64,000 bases of DNA from Pectobacterium aroidearum (lineage in GTDB: Bacteria > Pseudomonadota > Gammaproteobacteria > Enterobacterales > Enterobacteriaceae). The notes beneath the pieces are model-generated. The model was given only the letters and a program-made list of their open reading frames with translations, was not told the DNA's origin and ran no database searches. The translations under genes were made by a program, and so were the position numbers. The stretch lies in contig NZ_CP065044.1 in NCBI RefSeq assembly GCF_015689195.1, forward strand, positions 1,612,001 through 1,676,000. Reading direction: 5' to 3'. This document shows, one piece after another, positions 15,886 through 24,543 of the stretch. The stretch's first letter is position 1, and every line of letters starts with the position of its first letter.

Positions 15886-16679
15886 TTCTTGTCCCTGTTT
15901 TCAGTCAATCCAAGCTGTACCAGCCTTTCTTTGGTCATCTGTTGTTGGCAGGTATAAATTTTTGCTTGATCTTCCATTGAGCGGTTGTTATTTGTAATAG
16001 TTTCTATTGCACCGCATTTTTTATTTTTGTTTTTTATCCACTGCCGTGCATCCTCTTTCAGTTGCCCTTTAATATAATCGGGCAGGTTACTCCAGTAAGC
16101 ATTTAACGCACTATCAGCCTCTCTGAATTCGACAATGGCTTTAATATATTTAAAACGTGGTGATTGTTCTTCCAGCCTTGCCGCATTTTCTTGTAACCAG
16201 GCCAAGCCATAGAGTGTGCGTGAGACTGACTCATCGTGTGGATACATAATATTGGCTTCTTGCTGATTATCAGCAATATGAACATTATAATAAACACGGT
16301 CTAATGCGATGTATTCATCGCCTTTTTTGTGGAGGTAAAGATTGGAACGGTAAATACTTTTTGCTTTAGGATCTCCGCTCTCCATAATAGGATAGTATTT
16401 TAAAAAATTTGACACATCGGATGGAATTTTTATCTTGGCTTTGCCAAAGCAGCTTAGGTTATTTTTTGTTTTAAGTTTTGTGATAATGATGTCATATTCA
16501 AATTCAATTTTTTTAATTGTCTCTAAAGAGACCCGGTCGCTGATGGGTTGTGCTTTCTCTTGATCTTCTTTGATTAACGACTGAATGACGAGAGGACTAC
16601 GACACTCAAGATTATTTGCATTAACATAGTGTGATGAAAGCATTATCAATAATAGAGATTTTATTATGATTTTTATCAT
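15882..16679 (-). CDS. Exported LprI-like protein, paralogue B
   Basis: 265 residues, signal peptide MIKIIIKSLLLIMLSSHYVNA. ATG 16679 is used since GGAA lies eight bases ahead and it opens the signal; upstream in-frame starts have no ribosome site. C-terminal LprI-like (DUF1311) part: ALNAYWSNLPDYIKGQLKED, then ARQWIKNKNKKCGAIE, then YTCQQQM, with Cys positions matching paralogue A. Middle gene of a three-gene AT-rich operon, 22 bases after the first gene. The two paralogues likely arose by duplication. LprI proteins inhibit lysozyme, so defence of the cell wall is a fair guess. Confidence 0.7.
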   Translation of the reverse strand: MIKIIIKSLLLIMLSSHYVNANNLECRSPLVIQSLIKEDQEKAQPISDRVSLETIKKIEFEYDIIITKLKTKNNLSCFGKAKIKIPSDVSNFLKYYPIMESGDPKAKSIYRSNLYLHKKGDEYIALDRVYYNVHIADNQQEANIMYPHDESVSRTLYGLAWLQENAARLEEQSPRFKYIKAIVEFREADSALNAYWSNLPDYIKGQLKEDARQWIKNKNKKCGAIETITNNNRSMEDQAKIYTCQQQMTKERLVQLGLTENRDKK

Positions 16680-16701
16680 TTTCAATTCCATTGAAATCAC
16701 G

Positions 16702-17328
16702 TTAGCAGGACATACAGATTCGTTTATCTGACGACGGATATGAGTTAGCGCCGATCATCTTATAGGTCTCATCTGTTTTTTTGAATTGGTAGATATAAGC
16801 GCTTTCGCCTGCTTCTTGTCTAAGTTCAGATTCCCTTTCGTTAAGTAGATTGGTGACAATTCCTTTGAGGCCAGGAGGAGAAACGATGTCCATCTGGATA
16901 TTAATGATACCTGATGACAACATATAGTAATTCATGACGAAGACCAATCCTGCATCCGTGTAGGATTTTTCAAAATATTTTTCTGACGATGGGAGGTTTT
17001 TTATTTCTTGCAGAAATGAAATAAAAGCTGCTTTTCCATTTGAACCATTGAAGATAAAACTGGAGTCAGATTCAAGCTTTGGCATTATTTCGTTATTTTT
17101 ATAACTTATTTTATCCTTTTTCGCTATGCTTACACCATAGCTAGCTGGAATAAAATAGGAATCAGTAAGTTCAATAAATTGGTTATAGTCTTTTTGTGAT
17201 AATTTACTTTTCTGCAACACATTGGTGAAATCTGTCACAAAAGTGGGGAAGTCTTGCGCATATACCCCGTTGGCGAGAGGAAGGAAAAGAATAGGCAAAA
17301 TGACGCTTTTTATATAACTCCGTTTCAT
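16702..17328 (-). CDS. Unrecognised exported protein, first gene of the AT-rich operon
   Basis: 208 residues opening with a signal peptide (MKRSYIKSVILPILFLPLANGVYA, cleaved before QDFP). ATG 17328 is preferred to ATG 17337 as it opens the signal. The mature part is charged, without a motif I know; it ends in two Cys (RICMSC). It is the first of three genes read on the minus strand and shares their AT-rich composition. No family name can be given; co-transcription with two LprI-like genes suggests a joint periplasmic role. Confidence 0.6.
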   Translation of the reverse strand: MKRSYIKSVILPILFLPLANGVYAQDFPTFVTDFTNVLQKSKLSQKDYNQFIELTDSYFIPASYGVSIAKKDKISYKNNEIMPKLESDSSFIFNGSNGKAAFISFLQEIKNLPSSEKYFEKSYTDAGLVFVMNYYMLSSGIINIQMDIVSPPGLKGIVTNLLNERESELRQEAGESAYIYQFKKTDETYKMIGANSYPSSDKRICMSC

Positions 17329-17411
17329 AATAAACACGCATTCCTTACAAATAGTGAATAAATCCTTTTGATATTATAAGGTTATTCATGGTTGTAAGTA
17401 TATATTGTTTG

Positions 17412-17873
17412 CTATTCCAGCCGTTGTTGACGCTTCGGGCTGCGTTTCATTTTTAATTCGCTATCAGCGTTATCAATGGTCTGAAAACCTAAGCGTTGGT
17501 AAAGCCTTATCGCTCTGTTGCCTTTCAAAACACTCAGAGTGACAGGGACGTTGGCTTCATCTGCCTGCCGCAGGAATGTGTGTAATAGCCATGCTGCGAT
17601 GCCCTGCCCCTGATAGGCTGGCAACATCTGGATTTGTATAATGATCCACTCATTGACGCCCTTGTGCCGTTTGAATAACCCAATAGGTTCAGATCCCATT
17701 AGCACAATATGGGCATCGTCATAATGATATTTGACTCGTTGCCAGTGTGCCGAATCATCGGCAATTACACCGGCTCTTTGGAGATGCTCATCCATCGTGG
17801 TTCGGCGAAGTTCAAACAGGAACCACTCGTCCTCCGATGTAGCGGGACGGAGCGTGATATTGCGCCATTCCAT
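17412..17873 (-). CDS. GNAT-family N-acetyltransferase
   Basis: 153 residues with a complete GNAT fold: LRPATSEDEWFLFELRRTTM at the N-terminus, acetyl-CoA-binding motif QMLPAYQGQGIAAWLLHTFL near residue 93 (Q-x-x-G-x-A) and the motif B region RAIRLYQRLGFQTI near residue 122. Single gene; substrate unknown. Composition is closer to the backbone than to the AT-rich operon beside it. Confidence 0.8.
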   Translation of the reverse strand: MEWRNITLRPATSEDEWFLFELRRTTMDEHLQRAGVIADDSAHWQRVKYHYDDAHIVLMGSEPIGLFKRHKGVNEWIIIQIQMLPAYQGQGIAAWLLHTFLRQADEANVPVTLSVLKGNRAIRLYQRLGFQTIDNADSELKMKRSPKRQQRLE

Positions 17874-17987
17874 ATAACCCTCGTATTGTTAGATGAACGT
17901 TGTGTGAGTATTCCTCTCCATATTGACAAAATCAGGTAAGTACCATCAAATAATCTTCAGGAATACATATAAATCAAGGGAATAAGT

Positions 17988-18290
17988 ATGAGATATTTAG
18001 GTGTAATGCTGCTCTATTGTGCTGTTCTTTTCTCGCCATTTTCCCTTGCCGTCGATGTGTCTAAAGTTTATGGAAGAATTCAAATTGTTGATTCGTTTCC
18101 AGACTATAGAGTGCAGATTGTCAACGCGCACGAACATCTAAGAGTACAAGAAGTTACCGCCTTCGCTAACCGCCCAGGGAAATGGGAAATTGTTGATAAT
18201 TTTCCTGATTTTAAGATTAAAATTGTCGACGTTCACCCTGATTTCGAAATTAGACTCGTCGATAACTTTCCCGGCCCAACCCGACGATAA
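17988..18290 (+). CDS. Exported 100-residue protein with an 11-residue repeat
   Basis: 100 residues, signal peptide about MRYLGVMLLYCAVLFSPFSLA. The mature 79 residues are built from repeats of hydrophobic-x-Ile-Val-Asp/Asn: IQIVDSFPDY (31), VQIVNAHEH (42), WEIVDNFPDF (66), IKIVDVHPDF (77), IRLVDNFPG (88), mostly 11 residues apart. The regular beta-type pattern suggests a small solenoid or beta-sheet protein. ATG start about 11 bases after AAGGGA. I cannot name the family. It is the last gene before argW, transcribed toward it. Confidence 0.65.
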   Translation: MRYLGVMLLYCAVLFSPFSLAVDVSKVYGRIQIVDSFPDYRVQIVNAHEHLRVQEVTAFANRPGKWEIVDNFPDFKIKIVDVHPDFEIRLVDNFPGPTRR

Positions 18291-18410
18291 GCGGCGTTCT
18301 TATTCAGATGCTGGTGCGACACTGTAGTTTTTAGTCGATGATATATTCCACTTAACTTTATGATTTTCTAAGGGAAGATGGGGTTTACTAAGTGCTTCGA
18401 GAAGTGTGAA

Positions 18411-18485
18411 TGGTGTCCCCGACTGGAATCGAACCAGTAACTAGCCCTTAGGAGGGGCTTGTTATATCCGTTTAACTACGGGGAC
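18411..18485 (-). tRNA. argW: tRNA-Arg (anticodon CCT)
   Basis: Cloverleaf read on the minus strand: acceptor GTCCCCG / CGGGGAC, anticodon stem AGCCC / GGGCT with loop CTCCTAA (anticodon CCT at 18450-18452, reads AGG), T loop GGTTCGATTCC, discriminator A and encoded CCA. Close to E. coli argW, which also lies beside yfdC and is the attachment site of a prophage there. Its 3' end points at the accessory stretch at 9.9-18.3 kb. Confidence 0.95.
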
Positions 18486-18579
18486 GTGAAGCCGAGTCAT
18501 TATACGCATTTTCGCTCTGAGAATAAGCACTTAACGGCGCGTTTGCTCAAAGTGTCGGCAATTAGCGTGCTTACTGGCG

Positions 18580-19500
18580 TTATTTTTCCTCGTTTTCACG
18601 CCGTTTTTGGGGTTTTCCGCGGTATGGATTGCTCATGTCGTTACGAATTTGCGCGTGGCTGATGAGGGCGAAAATAAAGGTGCCGCCGATGATATTACCC
18701 GCCAGCGTGGGCAAGGCAAACGGCCAGATGAACGCCTGCCAGGAGATGTGGCCAATAAACACCAAATAGAAAATCTCTGAGGCACCGGCCACGATGTGAG
18801 TCAGGTTACTGAAGGCAATCATCCAGGTCATAATGATGATAATCCACAGTTTGGCGGAGTAGGCGCGTGGCAGCATCCACACCATTGTGGCAATAATCCA
18901 GCCAGACACAACAGCATTGGCGAACATCTCCGTCGGAGAGTTTTTCATGACTTTCATGGCGATGTCGACTAACGCTTCCCGCGTTTCACCATCAAAAACC
19001 GGCATGTAGGTAAAGGCGAGGGCAGCTAAGGCTGTACCGATCAGGTTGCCAACCAGCACGACAAACCATAATCGACCAAGTAGGTAGACATTGCCGCGTG
19101 TGGGTTTATGCATGATGGGGAGCACTGCTGTGACCGTGTTTTCGGTGAACAGCTGCTGACGTGCCATAATGACAATCACGAAGCCGATGGTGTAACCGAA
19201 ACACTCCAGCAGAAAACCGCCGGGCACGCCAACCAGATGGTTGTGGAGCATGCCGACCGCCATGAATGAGGTTCCCATCGAAATGCCTGCGGCAATCGCC
19301 GACCACAGTAACGCCATCGCATCGCGTTCCAGCTCCTTTTGTCCTTCCTGTCGAATCTCTTCGTGGATTGCGGCGGCAGGAGAGGGTAAGCGATCTTCAT
19401 CCACGTTGATCGCTTTTCCCTGCGTGCTTTCATCGCTCTCTACCGCAACGTCCTTTTCTTGCTCTTGCTGGGTTTGCCTGGATTTTGATGATGAATTCAT
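18580..19500 (-). CDS. yfdC: YfdC-like formate/nitrite transporter family protein
   Basis: 306 residues. An acidic, polar N-terminus of about 75 residues precedes six membrane segments of the FNT (FocA/NirC) fold; recognisable pieces are ISMGTSFMAVGMLHNHLVGV near residue 95, WLL-type NLIGTALAALAF and FSNLTHIVAGASEIF near residue 240, close to the family's central pore motif. ATG 19500 gives the expected MNSSSKSRQ start and has GAGA before it. Together with argW and mlaA it keeps the E. coli yfdC neighbourhood. Substrate not known. Confidence 0.85.
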   Translation of the reverse strand: MNSSSKSRQTQQEQEKDVAVESDESTQGKAINVDEDRLPSPAAAIHEEIRQEGQKELERDAMALLWSAIAAGISMGTSFMAVGMLHNHLVGVPGGFLLECFGYTIGFVIVIMARQQLFTENTVTAVLPIMHKPTRGNVYLLGRLWFVVLVGNLIGTALAALAFTYMPVFDGETREALVDIAMKVMKNSPTEMFANAVVSGWIIATMVWMLPRAYSAKLWIIIIMTWMIAFSNLTHIVAGASEIFYLVFIGHISWQAFIWPFALPTLAGNIIGGTFIFALISHAQIRNDMSNPYRGKPQKRRENEEK

Positions 19501-19884
19501 AGTGATTCTCTCGACGAATGAGCCGATTGGCGCTTGGCTAACGGGACTGAAGACCGGGGCAAGCATCGACAGCCCCGCTGATAAGCGTAGTCAGTTTTTA
19601 CACTATGGGATGGTGCGGCGTAGCTCACTGGTTTAGGCTGGCGGTGCTATGCTGTGAGTGGAGCAATGAAAGACTGGGTCATCGTCCACGCTGGAGCGCG
19701 TGTCGCAACGATGCCGTGAGCTGCCCCATAAGAAAAATGGCAATCCTCTGAAAATACAGTAATACGTAAGCCAACGTAGCGATGGAGCCATAAAATGTTA
19801 CACTGTTGGCCGATATCCCGTCCTTGTCGCTCAGTCTGATAGGCTGGGGCTGATACTGGGAATACCCATTTTCGGTCGCGGGTA
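19501..19884. other. Intergenic region between divergent yfdC and mlaA
   Basis: No gene seen. It holds the presumed promoters of yfdC (minus) and, beyond the repeat element at 19885-20011, mlaA (plus). No known operator recognised. Confidence 0.5.
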
Positions 19885-20011
19885 TATACCCTAAATAATT
19901 CGTGTTGCAGGCCGGCGGTAAGTGAAGGAATCCCGATGAGCTTACTTAAGTAAGTGATTCGGGTGAGTGAACGTAACCAACACACATGCAACGTGAAGTA
20001 TGACGGGTATA
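19885..20011 (+). repeat. Dispersed repeat, full copy 2 (TATACCC ends)
   Basis: About 127 bases from TATACCCTAAATAATTCG to AAGTATGACGGGTATA. Inverse orientation to the copy at 3616-3757. It ends 27 bases before the mlaA start codon, so the mlaA promoter is either inside it or upstream of it. The interior has an imperfect hairpin around CTTACTTAAGTAAG. Confidence 0.75.
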
Positions 20012-20038
20012 GCACACTATAAATCAGGGAGAACAGAT

Positions 20039-20800
20039 ATGAATTACCGCCTGAGTGGGGTGGTGTTTGCCAGCGTGTTACTGATCGGCTGCGCCAGTTC
20101 CGGGGATCGCGATCAAGAAGGTCGTTCCGATCCGCTTGAAGGCTTTAACCGTACCATGTTCAGCTTTAACTATGACGTTCTGGATCCTTATCTGGTGCGT
20201 CCTGCGGCTGTTGCCTGGCGCGATTATGTACCGAAGCCTGCGCGTAATGGACTGGGGAATTTCTTCAGCAACCTCGAAGAGCCTGCAACGATGGTGAACT
20301 ATTTCGTTGAAGGCAAACCGTATAAAGCGATGATTCACTTTAACCGTTTCTTCCTGAATACCTTGCTCGGGATGGGCGGTCTGATTGACGTCGCGTCAAT
20401 GGCGAATCCGAAACTGGCGAAAGAAGAGTCCCGCCGTTTTGGTAGCACATTGGGTAATTATGGCGTGGGTTACGGGCCTTATGTCGTGGTGCCCGGCTAC
20501 GGTAGCGTAACACCTCGCGAAGACGGCGGTGGCGTCGTAGACACGCTGTATCCGATGCTGAGCTATCTGACGTTCTGGATGTCGGCGGGTAAGTGGGCTA
20601 TCGAAGGGATAGAAACGCGAGCGCAGCTGTTGGATTCCGATGGTTTGCTGCGTAACTCTTCCGATCCTTACCTGATGATGCGTGAGGCCTACTTCCAGCG
20701 GCATGATTTTCTTGCCAGCGATGGGCAAATCACCCCGCAGAAGAACCCGAATGCTGCAGCGATTGAAGACTCGCTCGACGAGATCGATTCAGCGAAATAG
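20039..20800 (+). CDS. mlaA: Outer-membrane phospholipid-transport lipoprotein MlaA (VacJ)
   Basis: 253 residues. Lipobox LIGC at about residue 18 in MNYRLSGVVFASVLLIGCAS. The MlaA fold is clear: DPLEGFNRTMFSFNYDVLDP near residue 33, YVVVPGYGSVTPRE near residue 150. MlaA takes mislocated phospholipids from the outer leaflet of the outer membrane and hands them to the MlaC-MlaFEDB pathway. ATG 20039 follows GGGAGA; an upstream in-frame ATG at 20000 lies inside the repeat and is rejected. Confidence 0.95.
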   Translation: MNYRLSGVVFASVLLIGCASSGDRDQEGRSDPLEGFNRTMFSFNYDVLDPYLVRPAAVAWRDYVPKPARNGLGNFFSNLEEPATMVNYFVEGKPYKAMIHFNRFFLNTLLGMGGLIDVASMANPKLAKEESRRFGSTLGNYGVGYGPYVVVPGYGSVTPREDGGGVVDTLYPMLSYLTFWMSAGKWAIEGIETRAQLLDSDGLLRNSSDPYLMMREAYFQRHDFLASDGQITPQKNPNAAAIEDSLDEIDSAK

Positions 20801-20825
20801 TCTTGCATCGTCTCGTTCCTTTCAC

Positions 20826-20850
20826 AGGCACCTTCGGGTGCCTTTTGCTT
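20826..20850 (+). terminator. Rho-independent terminator of mlaA
   Basis: AGGCACC, TTCG tetraloop, GGTGCCT, then TTTGCTTTT. Confidence 0.85.
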
Positions 20851-21020
20851 TTATAAAACACTGCTAAACTTATTGTTACCCCACTGATTCTGTGGTTTGT
20901 TTCTTAAAAGTTATTACTTTGTTGTCCATTTATTTACTTACTAAAATTTATTTCCTTTCGTCAGATAACAATAATGCAACGTCGTTAACCGCTATTGATG
21001 TTCACGGTGGCTGAAATGTG

Positions 21021-21054
21021 TCAGCACGCTGATTTTTTTGTTAGCACGGTGATT
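21021..21054 (+). promoter_or_regulatory. Tandem direct repeat in the mqo promoter region
   Basis: TCAGCACGCTGATT at 21021-21034 and TTAGCACGGTGATT at 21041-21054 match at 12 of 14 positions and start exactly 20 bases apart, so they face the same side of the helix. They lie about 110-140 bases before the mqo ATG. Binding protein not known. The remaining 20851-21162 stretch shows no gene. Confidence 0.4.
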
Positions 21055-21162
21055 AACAAAAAGGTCATAAGAATGATGCCTTTTGCTGATGGTGGCACGG
21101 TCGTGTGTTAATGAATGCCTGGAATTCTATTTACCTGCACTTATAAAAATAGAGATATAAGC

Positions 21163-22746
21163 ATGAAAAAACTACTTGCTATGTTCTTCTGCCTGACCGT
21201 GGTGGCTAACGCCCCACTGGCGATGGCTGAAGATGCTAAAACGACAGAGAAGACAACGGATGTGGTACTGATCGGCGGGGGTATTATGAGCTCTACGCTG
21301 GGTGTGTATTTACAGGAGCTGCAACCGGACTGGTCTATCGATATGGTTGAGCGTATGGATAACGTGGCGGAAGAGAGCTCTAACGGCTGGAATAATGCCG
21401 GTACGGGTCACTCGGCCTTCATGGAACTCAACTACACGCCGGATAATCCAGACGGCCCAATCAATATCAGCAAAGCGCTGGAAATTACTGAGGCCTTCGA
21501 GGTCTCGCGCCAGTTCTGGTCCTATCAGGTGAAAAACGGCGTGCTGAATAATCCGCACTCTTTCATCAATAGCGTGCCGCACATCGCTTTTGTCTGGGGT
21601 GATGAGAACACCACTTTCCTGAAACACCGCTATGATGCGATGCAGCACAGCACGCTGTACCGTGGCATGGAGTTCTCTGACGATCCTAATACGATCAAAG
21701 AGTGGGCGCCGCTGGTGATGGAAGGGCGCGATCCGGCGCAGAAGATTGCCGCGACTCGCATGCCTATTGGTACCGACGTGAACTACGGCGAAATTACTCG
21801 TCAGCTGGTTGACGCGATGAAAACCAAGTCCAACTTTGCGCTGCACCTGAATTCAGAAGTTCGTGATATCAAGCGTAATGCGGACAACACCTGGAGCGTG
21901 ACTTACGCCGATCTGAAGAACGGTGAGAAAGAGAGCGTGATTAAGGCGAAGTTCGTCTTTATCGGTGCGGGTGGGGCGGCACTGCAACTGTTGCAGAAAA
22001 CCGGTATTCCTGAGGCCGATCTGTACGGCGGCTTCCCGGTTGGCGGTGAATTCCTGGTGACAGAAAACCCGGAAATCGTGAAGCGTCACATGGCAAAAGT
22101 GTACGGTAAAGCCTCCGTGGGCGCGCCGCCGATGTCCGTTCCTCATCTGGATACGCGTATTTTTGACGGCAAGCCAGTCCTGCTGTTTGGGCCATTTGCT
22201 ACTTTCTCCAGCAAGTTCCTGAAAAACGGTTCGCTGTGGGATCTGATCGGTTCCGTGACTTTCTCCAACGTGATGCCGATGACGCACGTCGGTCTGGATA
22301 ACTTCGATTTGGTGAAATATCTGATCGGTCAGGTCATGATGGATGACGACGATCGCTTCGCGTCATTGAAGGAATATTTCCCGAATGCGAAGAAAGAAGA
22401 CTGGAGACTGACGGTTGCTGGCCAGCGCGTGCAGATTATCAAGAAAGATGATGATAAAGGTGGCGTACTGAAGCTGGGTACTGAGATTGTCAGCTCTCAG
22501 GATGGCTCGATTGCTGCGCTGTTGGGTGCCTCTCCAGGTGCTTCTACCGCCGCGCCGATTATGCTGAGCCTGCTGGAAAAAGTGTTTAAAGATAAAGTCG
22601 CGACACCAGAATGGCAGAGCAAGCTGAAAGAGATTGTTCCGTCTTATGGTCAGAAGCTTGACGGCAATATTGAAATGACCAATAAAATCCGCAGCTACAC
22701 CAGCAGCACGCTGGGTCTGGATTATATTGAGGTTAAACCTGAGTAA
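21163..22746 (+). CDS. mqo: Malate:quinone oxidoreductase
   Basis: 527 residues, FAD enzyme that oxidises malate to oxaloacetate and passes electrons to quinone. Dinucleotide-binding [17 protein letters not shown] near residue 28, then [33 protein letters not shown] and [15 protein letters not shown] near the end, all typical. The N-terminus [19 protein letters not shown] looks like a signal or anchor, as in E. coli Mqo. ATG 21163 opens that segment; an in-frame ATG at 21115 is rejected. In E. coli mqo is elsewhere, so its place between mlaA and fadL is a rearrangement. A terminator follows. Confidence 0.95.
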   Translation: MKKLLAMFFCLTVVANAPLAMAEDAKTTEKTTDVVLIGGGIMSSTLGVYLQELQPDWSIDMVERMDNVAEESSNGWNNAGTGHSAFMELNYTPDNPDGPINISKALEITEAFEVSRQFWSYQVKNGVLNNPHSFINSVPHIAFVWGDENTTFLKHRYDAMQHSTLYRGMEFSDDPNTIKEWAPLVMEGRDPAQKIAATRMPIGTDVNYGEITRQLVDAMKTKSNFALHLNSEVRDIKRNADNTWSVTYADLKNGEKESVIKAKFVFIGAGGAALQLLQKTGIPEADLYGGFPVGGEFLVTENPEIVKRHMAKVYGKASVGAPPMSVPHLDTRIFDGKPVLLFGPFATFSSKFLKNGSLWDLIGSVTFSNVMPMTHVGLDNFDLVKYLIGQVMMDDDDRFASLKEYFPNAKKEDWRLTVAGQRVQIIKKDDDKGGVLKLGTEIVSSQDGSIAALLGASPGASTAAPIMLSLLEKVFKDKVATPEWQSKLKEIVPSYGQKLDGNIEMTNKIRSYTSSTLGLDYIEVKPE

Positions 22747-22770
22747 TCGGTATTAGCTAGAAAGAATGAC

Positions 22771-22796
22771 AATAAGGCCGCGAAAGCGGCCTTATT
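22771..22796 (+). terminator. Terminator of mqo
   Basis: AATAAGGCCGC, GAAA tetraloop, GCGGCCTTATT, then TTGTG. Works on either strand. Confidence 0.85.
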
Positions 22797-22814
22797 TGTG
22801 TCAATTCAAGCAAT

Positions 22815-22846
22815 AAAAAAAGCAGGTAAGTCGCCTTACCTGCTTT
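22815..22846 (-). terminator. Terminator of fadL
   Basis: On the minus strand AAAGCAGGTAAG, four bases, CTTACCTGCTTT is followed by further T. It lies 22 bases past the fadL stop. Confidence 0.85.
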
Positions 22847-22868
22847 ATTACGTTCTGACTGAGGACAA

Positions 22869-24155
22869 TTAGAACGTATAGTTAAAGTTTGCGCCGTACA
22901 GCCAGGCAGAACCTTTAGACGTGAAATCATAGTGTACTGCGCTGAAGGCGCCTGGGGCTGCTTCGGCTACACTGACACTTTTACCACGCATGTAGGAAAC
23001 GCCTACATCTACTGACATATCTTTATTAAAGGCATAGGTTGTTCCTGCGCTTAACCAGAAACGATCCTGATCCGGAATGGAGATGGAACGTTTGTCGGCA
23101 GGTACAGGGCTGTCATCAAACGCGATACCGCCGCGGAACGTCCAGTTATCGTCATGATAATAGGTCGTGCCGAGTGCAATGCGGTAAACATCGTGGAAGC
23201 TTTCATCTTTCTGGAACAGCGTTTGCCCGTTGCTGCCAGTCGCTTTCAGCTCCTGGAACTGGCTCCAACTGGTATAGGCAAGGCTATAGTGCACTGCCCA
23301 TTTAGGCGCTACGCGGTGGTAGGCAGAGGCTTCCCACATCTCCGGCAGATTCAGTGTCAGCTTACCGGGAACGGTTGTACCACCAAGACCACCCAGACTA
23401 CCCGGTAGTTGGTTGCTGTAATCGCCGTTAAAGTCGATATCCACCTTAGAACGATAGGTCAGGCCGACGCGGTTGTTTTCATCGATTTCATACAGGATGC
23501 CTGCATTCCAACCGTAGCCCCATTCTTTGCCTTCCAGTTTTGCTATTTCAGTACTGCGAGGTAGAGCGCCACTAATTGGCGGTAGCGTGTTGAGATCGCC
23601 GAGGTGACGCACAATTTTTGCGTCGGCATAAACGGCGTTAACGCCCAGACCGAAGCTGAAATGTTGGTTCAGACGGTAGGCTGCGCTCAGATTCAGGTTT
23701 GATGTCACCAGATCGGTTTTACCGCCGATAGAGCCAGCGGCATAGCTATCGTTGAATTCCGTTGCCAAGCCGTAGTTGGTCGTCGCGGAAGCACCAATCG
23801 CCCATTGTTCATTAAGCGGCATGATGAAATGCAGGTTCGGTACCCAGGCGTGCGGCGCGATATTTTTGGCGCTGGCATCATTGCCTGTCAGCCGGTTTGA
23901 ACCGCTGACATCAATATCTGGGTTGATATAGGTGACACCGCCGGAGAAAGACGGGCGGTCAAACATGGTCATGGTCGCCGGGTTACGGCTGCCGGAGGCC
24001 GCATTGTCGGCTACAGCACCCTCACCAGAAAATGCACGTCCCAGACCCGATGAGGAGTATTCATTTAGCTGGAAACCAGCTGCTGACACATTTGCTGAAA
24101 ACAGGGCCACCGCAACAGCAATTGTGGATTGTTTGAACAGGTTTTTCTGGTTCAT
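22869..24155 (-). CDS. fadL: Outer-membrane long-chain fatty acid transporter FadL
   Basis: 428 residues with signal peptide [19 protein letters not shown] (cleaved at ANVSAAG). Mature start [20 protein letters not shown] and [17 protein letters not shown] are hallmarks of the FadL/TodX 14-strand barrel; ends in aromatic residues ([11 protein letters not shown]) for barrel insertion. ATG 24155 has AGAGG upstream. A FadR-like operator lies 86-102 bases before the start, consistent with repression in the absence of fatty acids. It imports fatty acids that FadI and FadJ, encoded nearby, help degrade. Confidence 0.95.
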   Translation of the reverse strand: MNQKNLFKQSTIAVAVALFSANVSAAGFQLNEYSSSGLGRAFSGEGAVADNAASGSRNPATMTMFDRPSFSGGVTYINPDIDVSGSNRLTGNDASAKNIAPHAWVPNLHFIMPLNEQWAIGASATTNYGLATEFNDSYAAGSIGGKTDLVTSNLNLSAAYRLNQHFSFGLGVNAVYADAKIVRHLGDLNTLPPISGALPRSTEIAKLEGKEWGYGWNAGILYEIDENNRVGLTYRSKVDIDFNGDYSNQLPGSLGGLGGTTVPGKLTLNLPEMWEASAYHRVAPKWAVHYSLAYTSWSQFQELKATGSNGQTLFQKDESFHDVYRIALGTTYYHDDNWTFRGGIAFDDSPVPADKRSISIPDQDRFWLSAGTTYAFNKDMSVDVGVSYMRGKSVSVAEAAPGAFSAVHYDFTSKGSAWLYGANFNYTF

Positions 24156-24240
24156 GACCAAAACCTCTTTATATGCTTGTTATTTAACGTTGTTACACGG
24201 GGTAACAAGGGACGCGCATTGTAGGGGGCGCACTCAGCCT

Positions 24241-24257
24241 GACAAATCAGACCAGTT
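24241..24257 (-). promoter_or_regulatory. FadR-like operator before fadL
   Basis: On the minus strand AACTGGTCTGATTTGTC. Against the FadR pattern AACTGGTCNGACCAGTT the left half and centre match fully and the right half only partly. Confidence 0.55.
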
Positions 24258-24404
24258 GCCAAAGTATAAGTTGGGAATACGCCAATGTTGCGCTTGTGTA
24301 TTAAAAATATTTCCAAAATGATGCAAAATTTAGATCTGCTTAACGTTTTGGTTAATTTGTGTGAAGAGATATTACCCGGTTTTTACTGCTGCATAACACC
24401 TTAA

Positions 24405-24420
24405 TGTGATTGATATCACT
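24405..24420. promoter_or_regulatory. CRP-like site between fadL and yfcZ
   Basis: TGTGA-N6-TCACT (TGTGATTGATATCACT), one base from the full consensus palindrome. It is 250 bases from the fadL start and 124 bases from the yfcZ start; it could serve either divergent gene. Confidence 0.6.
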
Positions 24421-24494
24421 AAAATTACAGGGTGGCATGAAGTGCTGGTGCTGCTTTAGGAGGAGGGAGTAAAATATAAGGAAGATACAAATAT

Positions 24495-24508
24495 TTGAAC
24501 TGGATCAA
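24495..24508. promoter_or_regulatory. FNR-like site before yfcZ
   Basis: TTGAACTGGATCAA against TTGAT-N4-ATCAA: one mismatch. It lies 35 bases before the yfcZ start codon, a place that would suit repression. Confidence 0.4.
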
Positions 24509-24543
24509 ATCTCCCGCGTCTTAAGTCTTAAGAGGAAAGTAGC

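Noticed and set aside
15000-18410. Duplicate of the argW 3' end as an att site
   Set aside because: No second copy of the tRNA end was seen by reading; an integration event cannot be shown.
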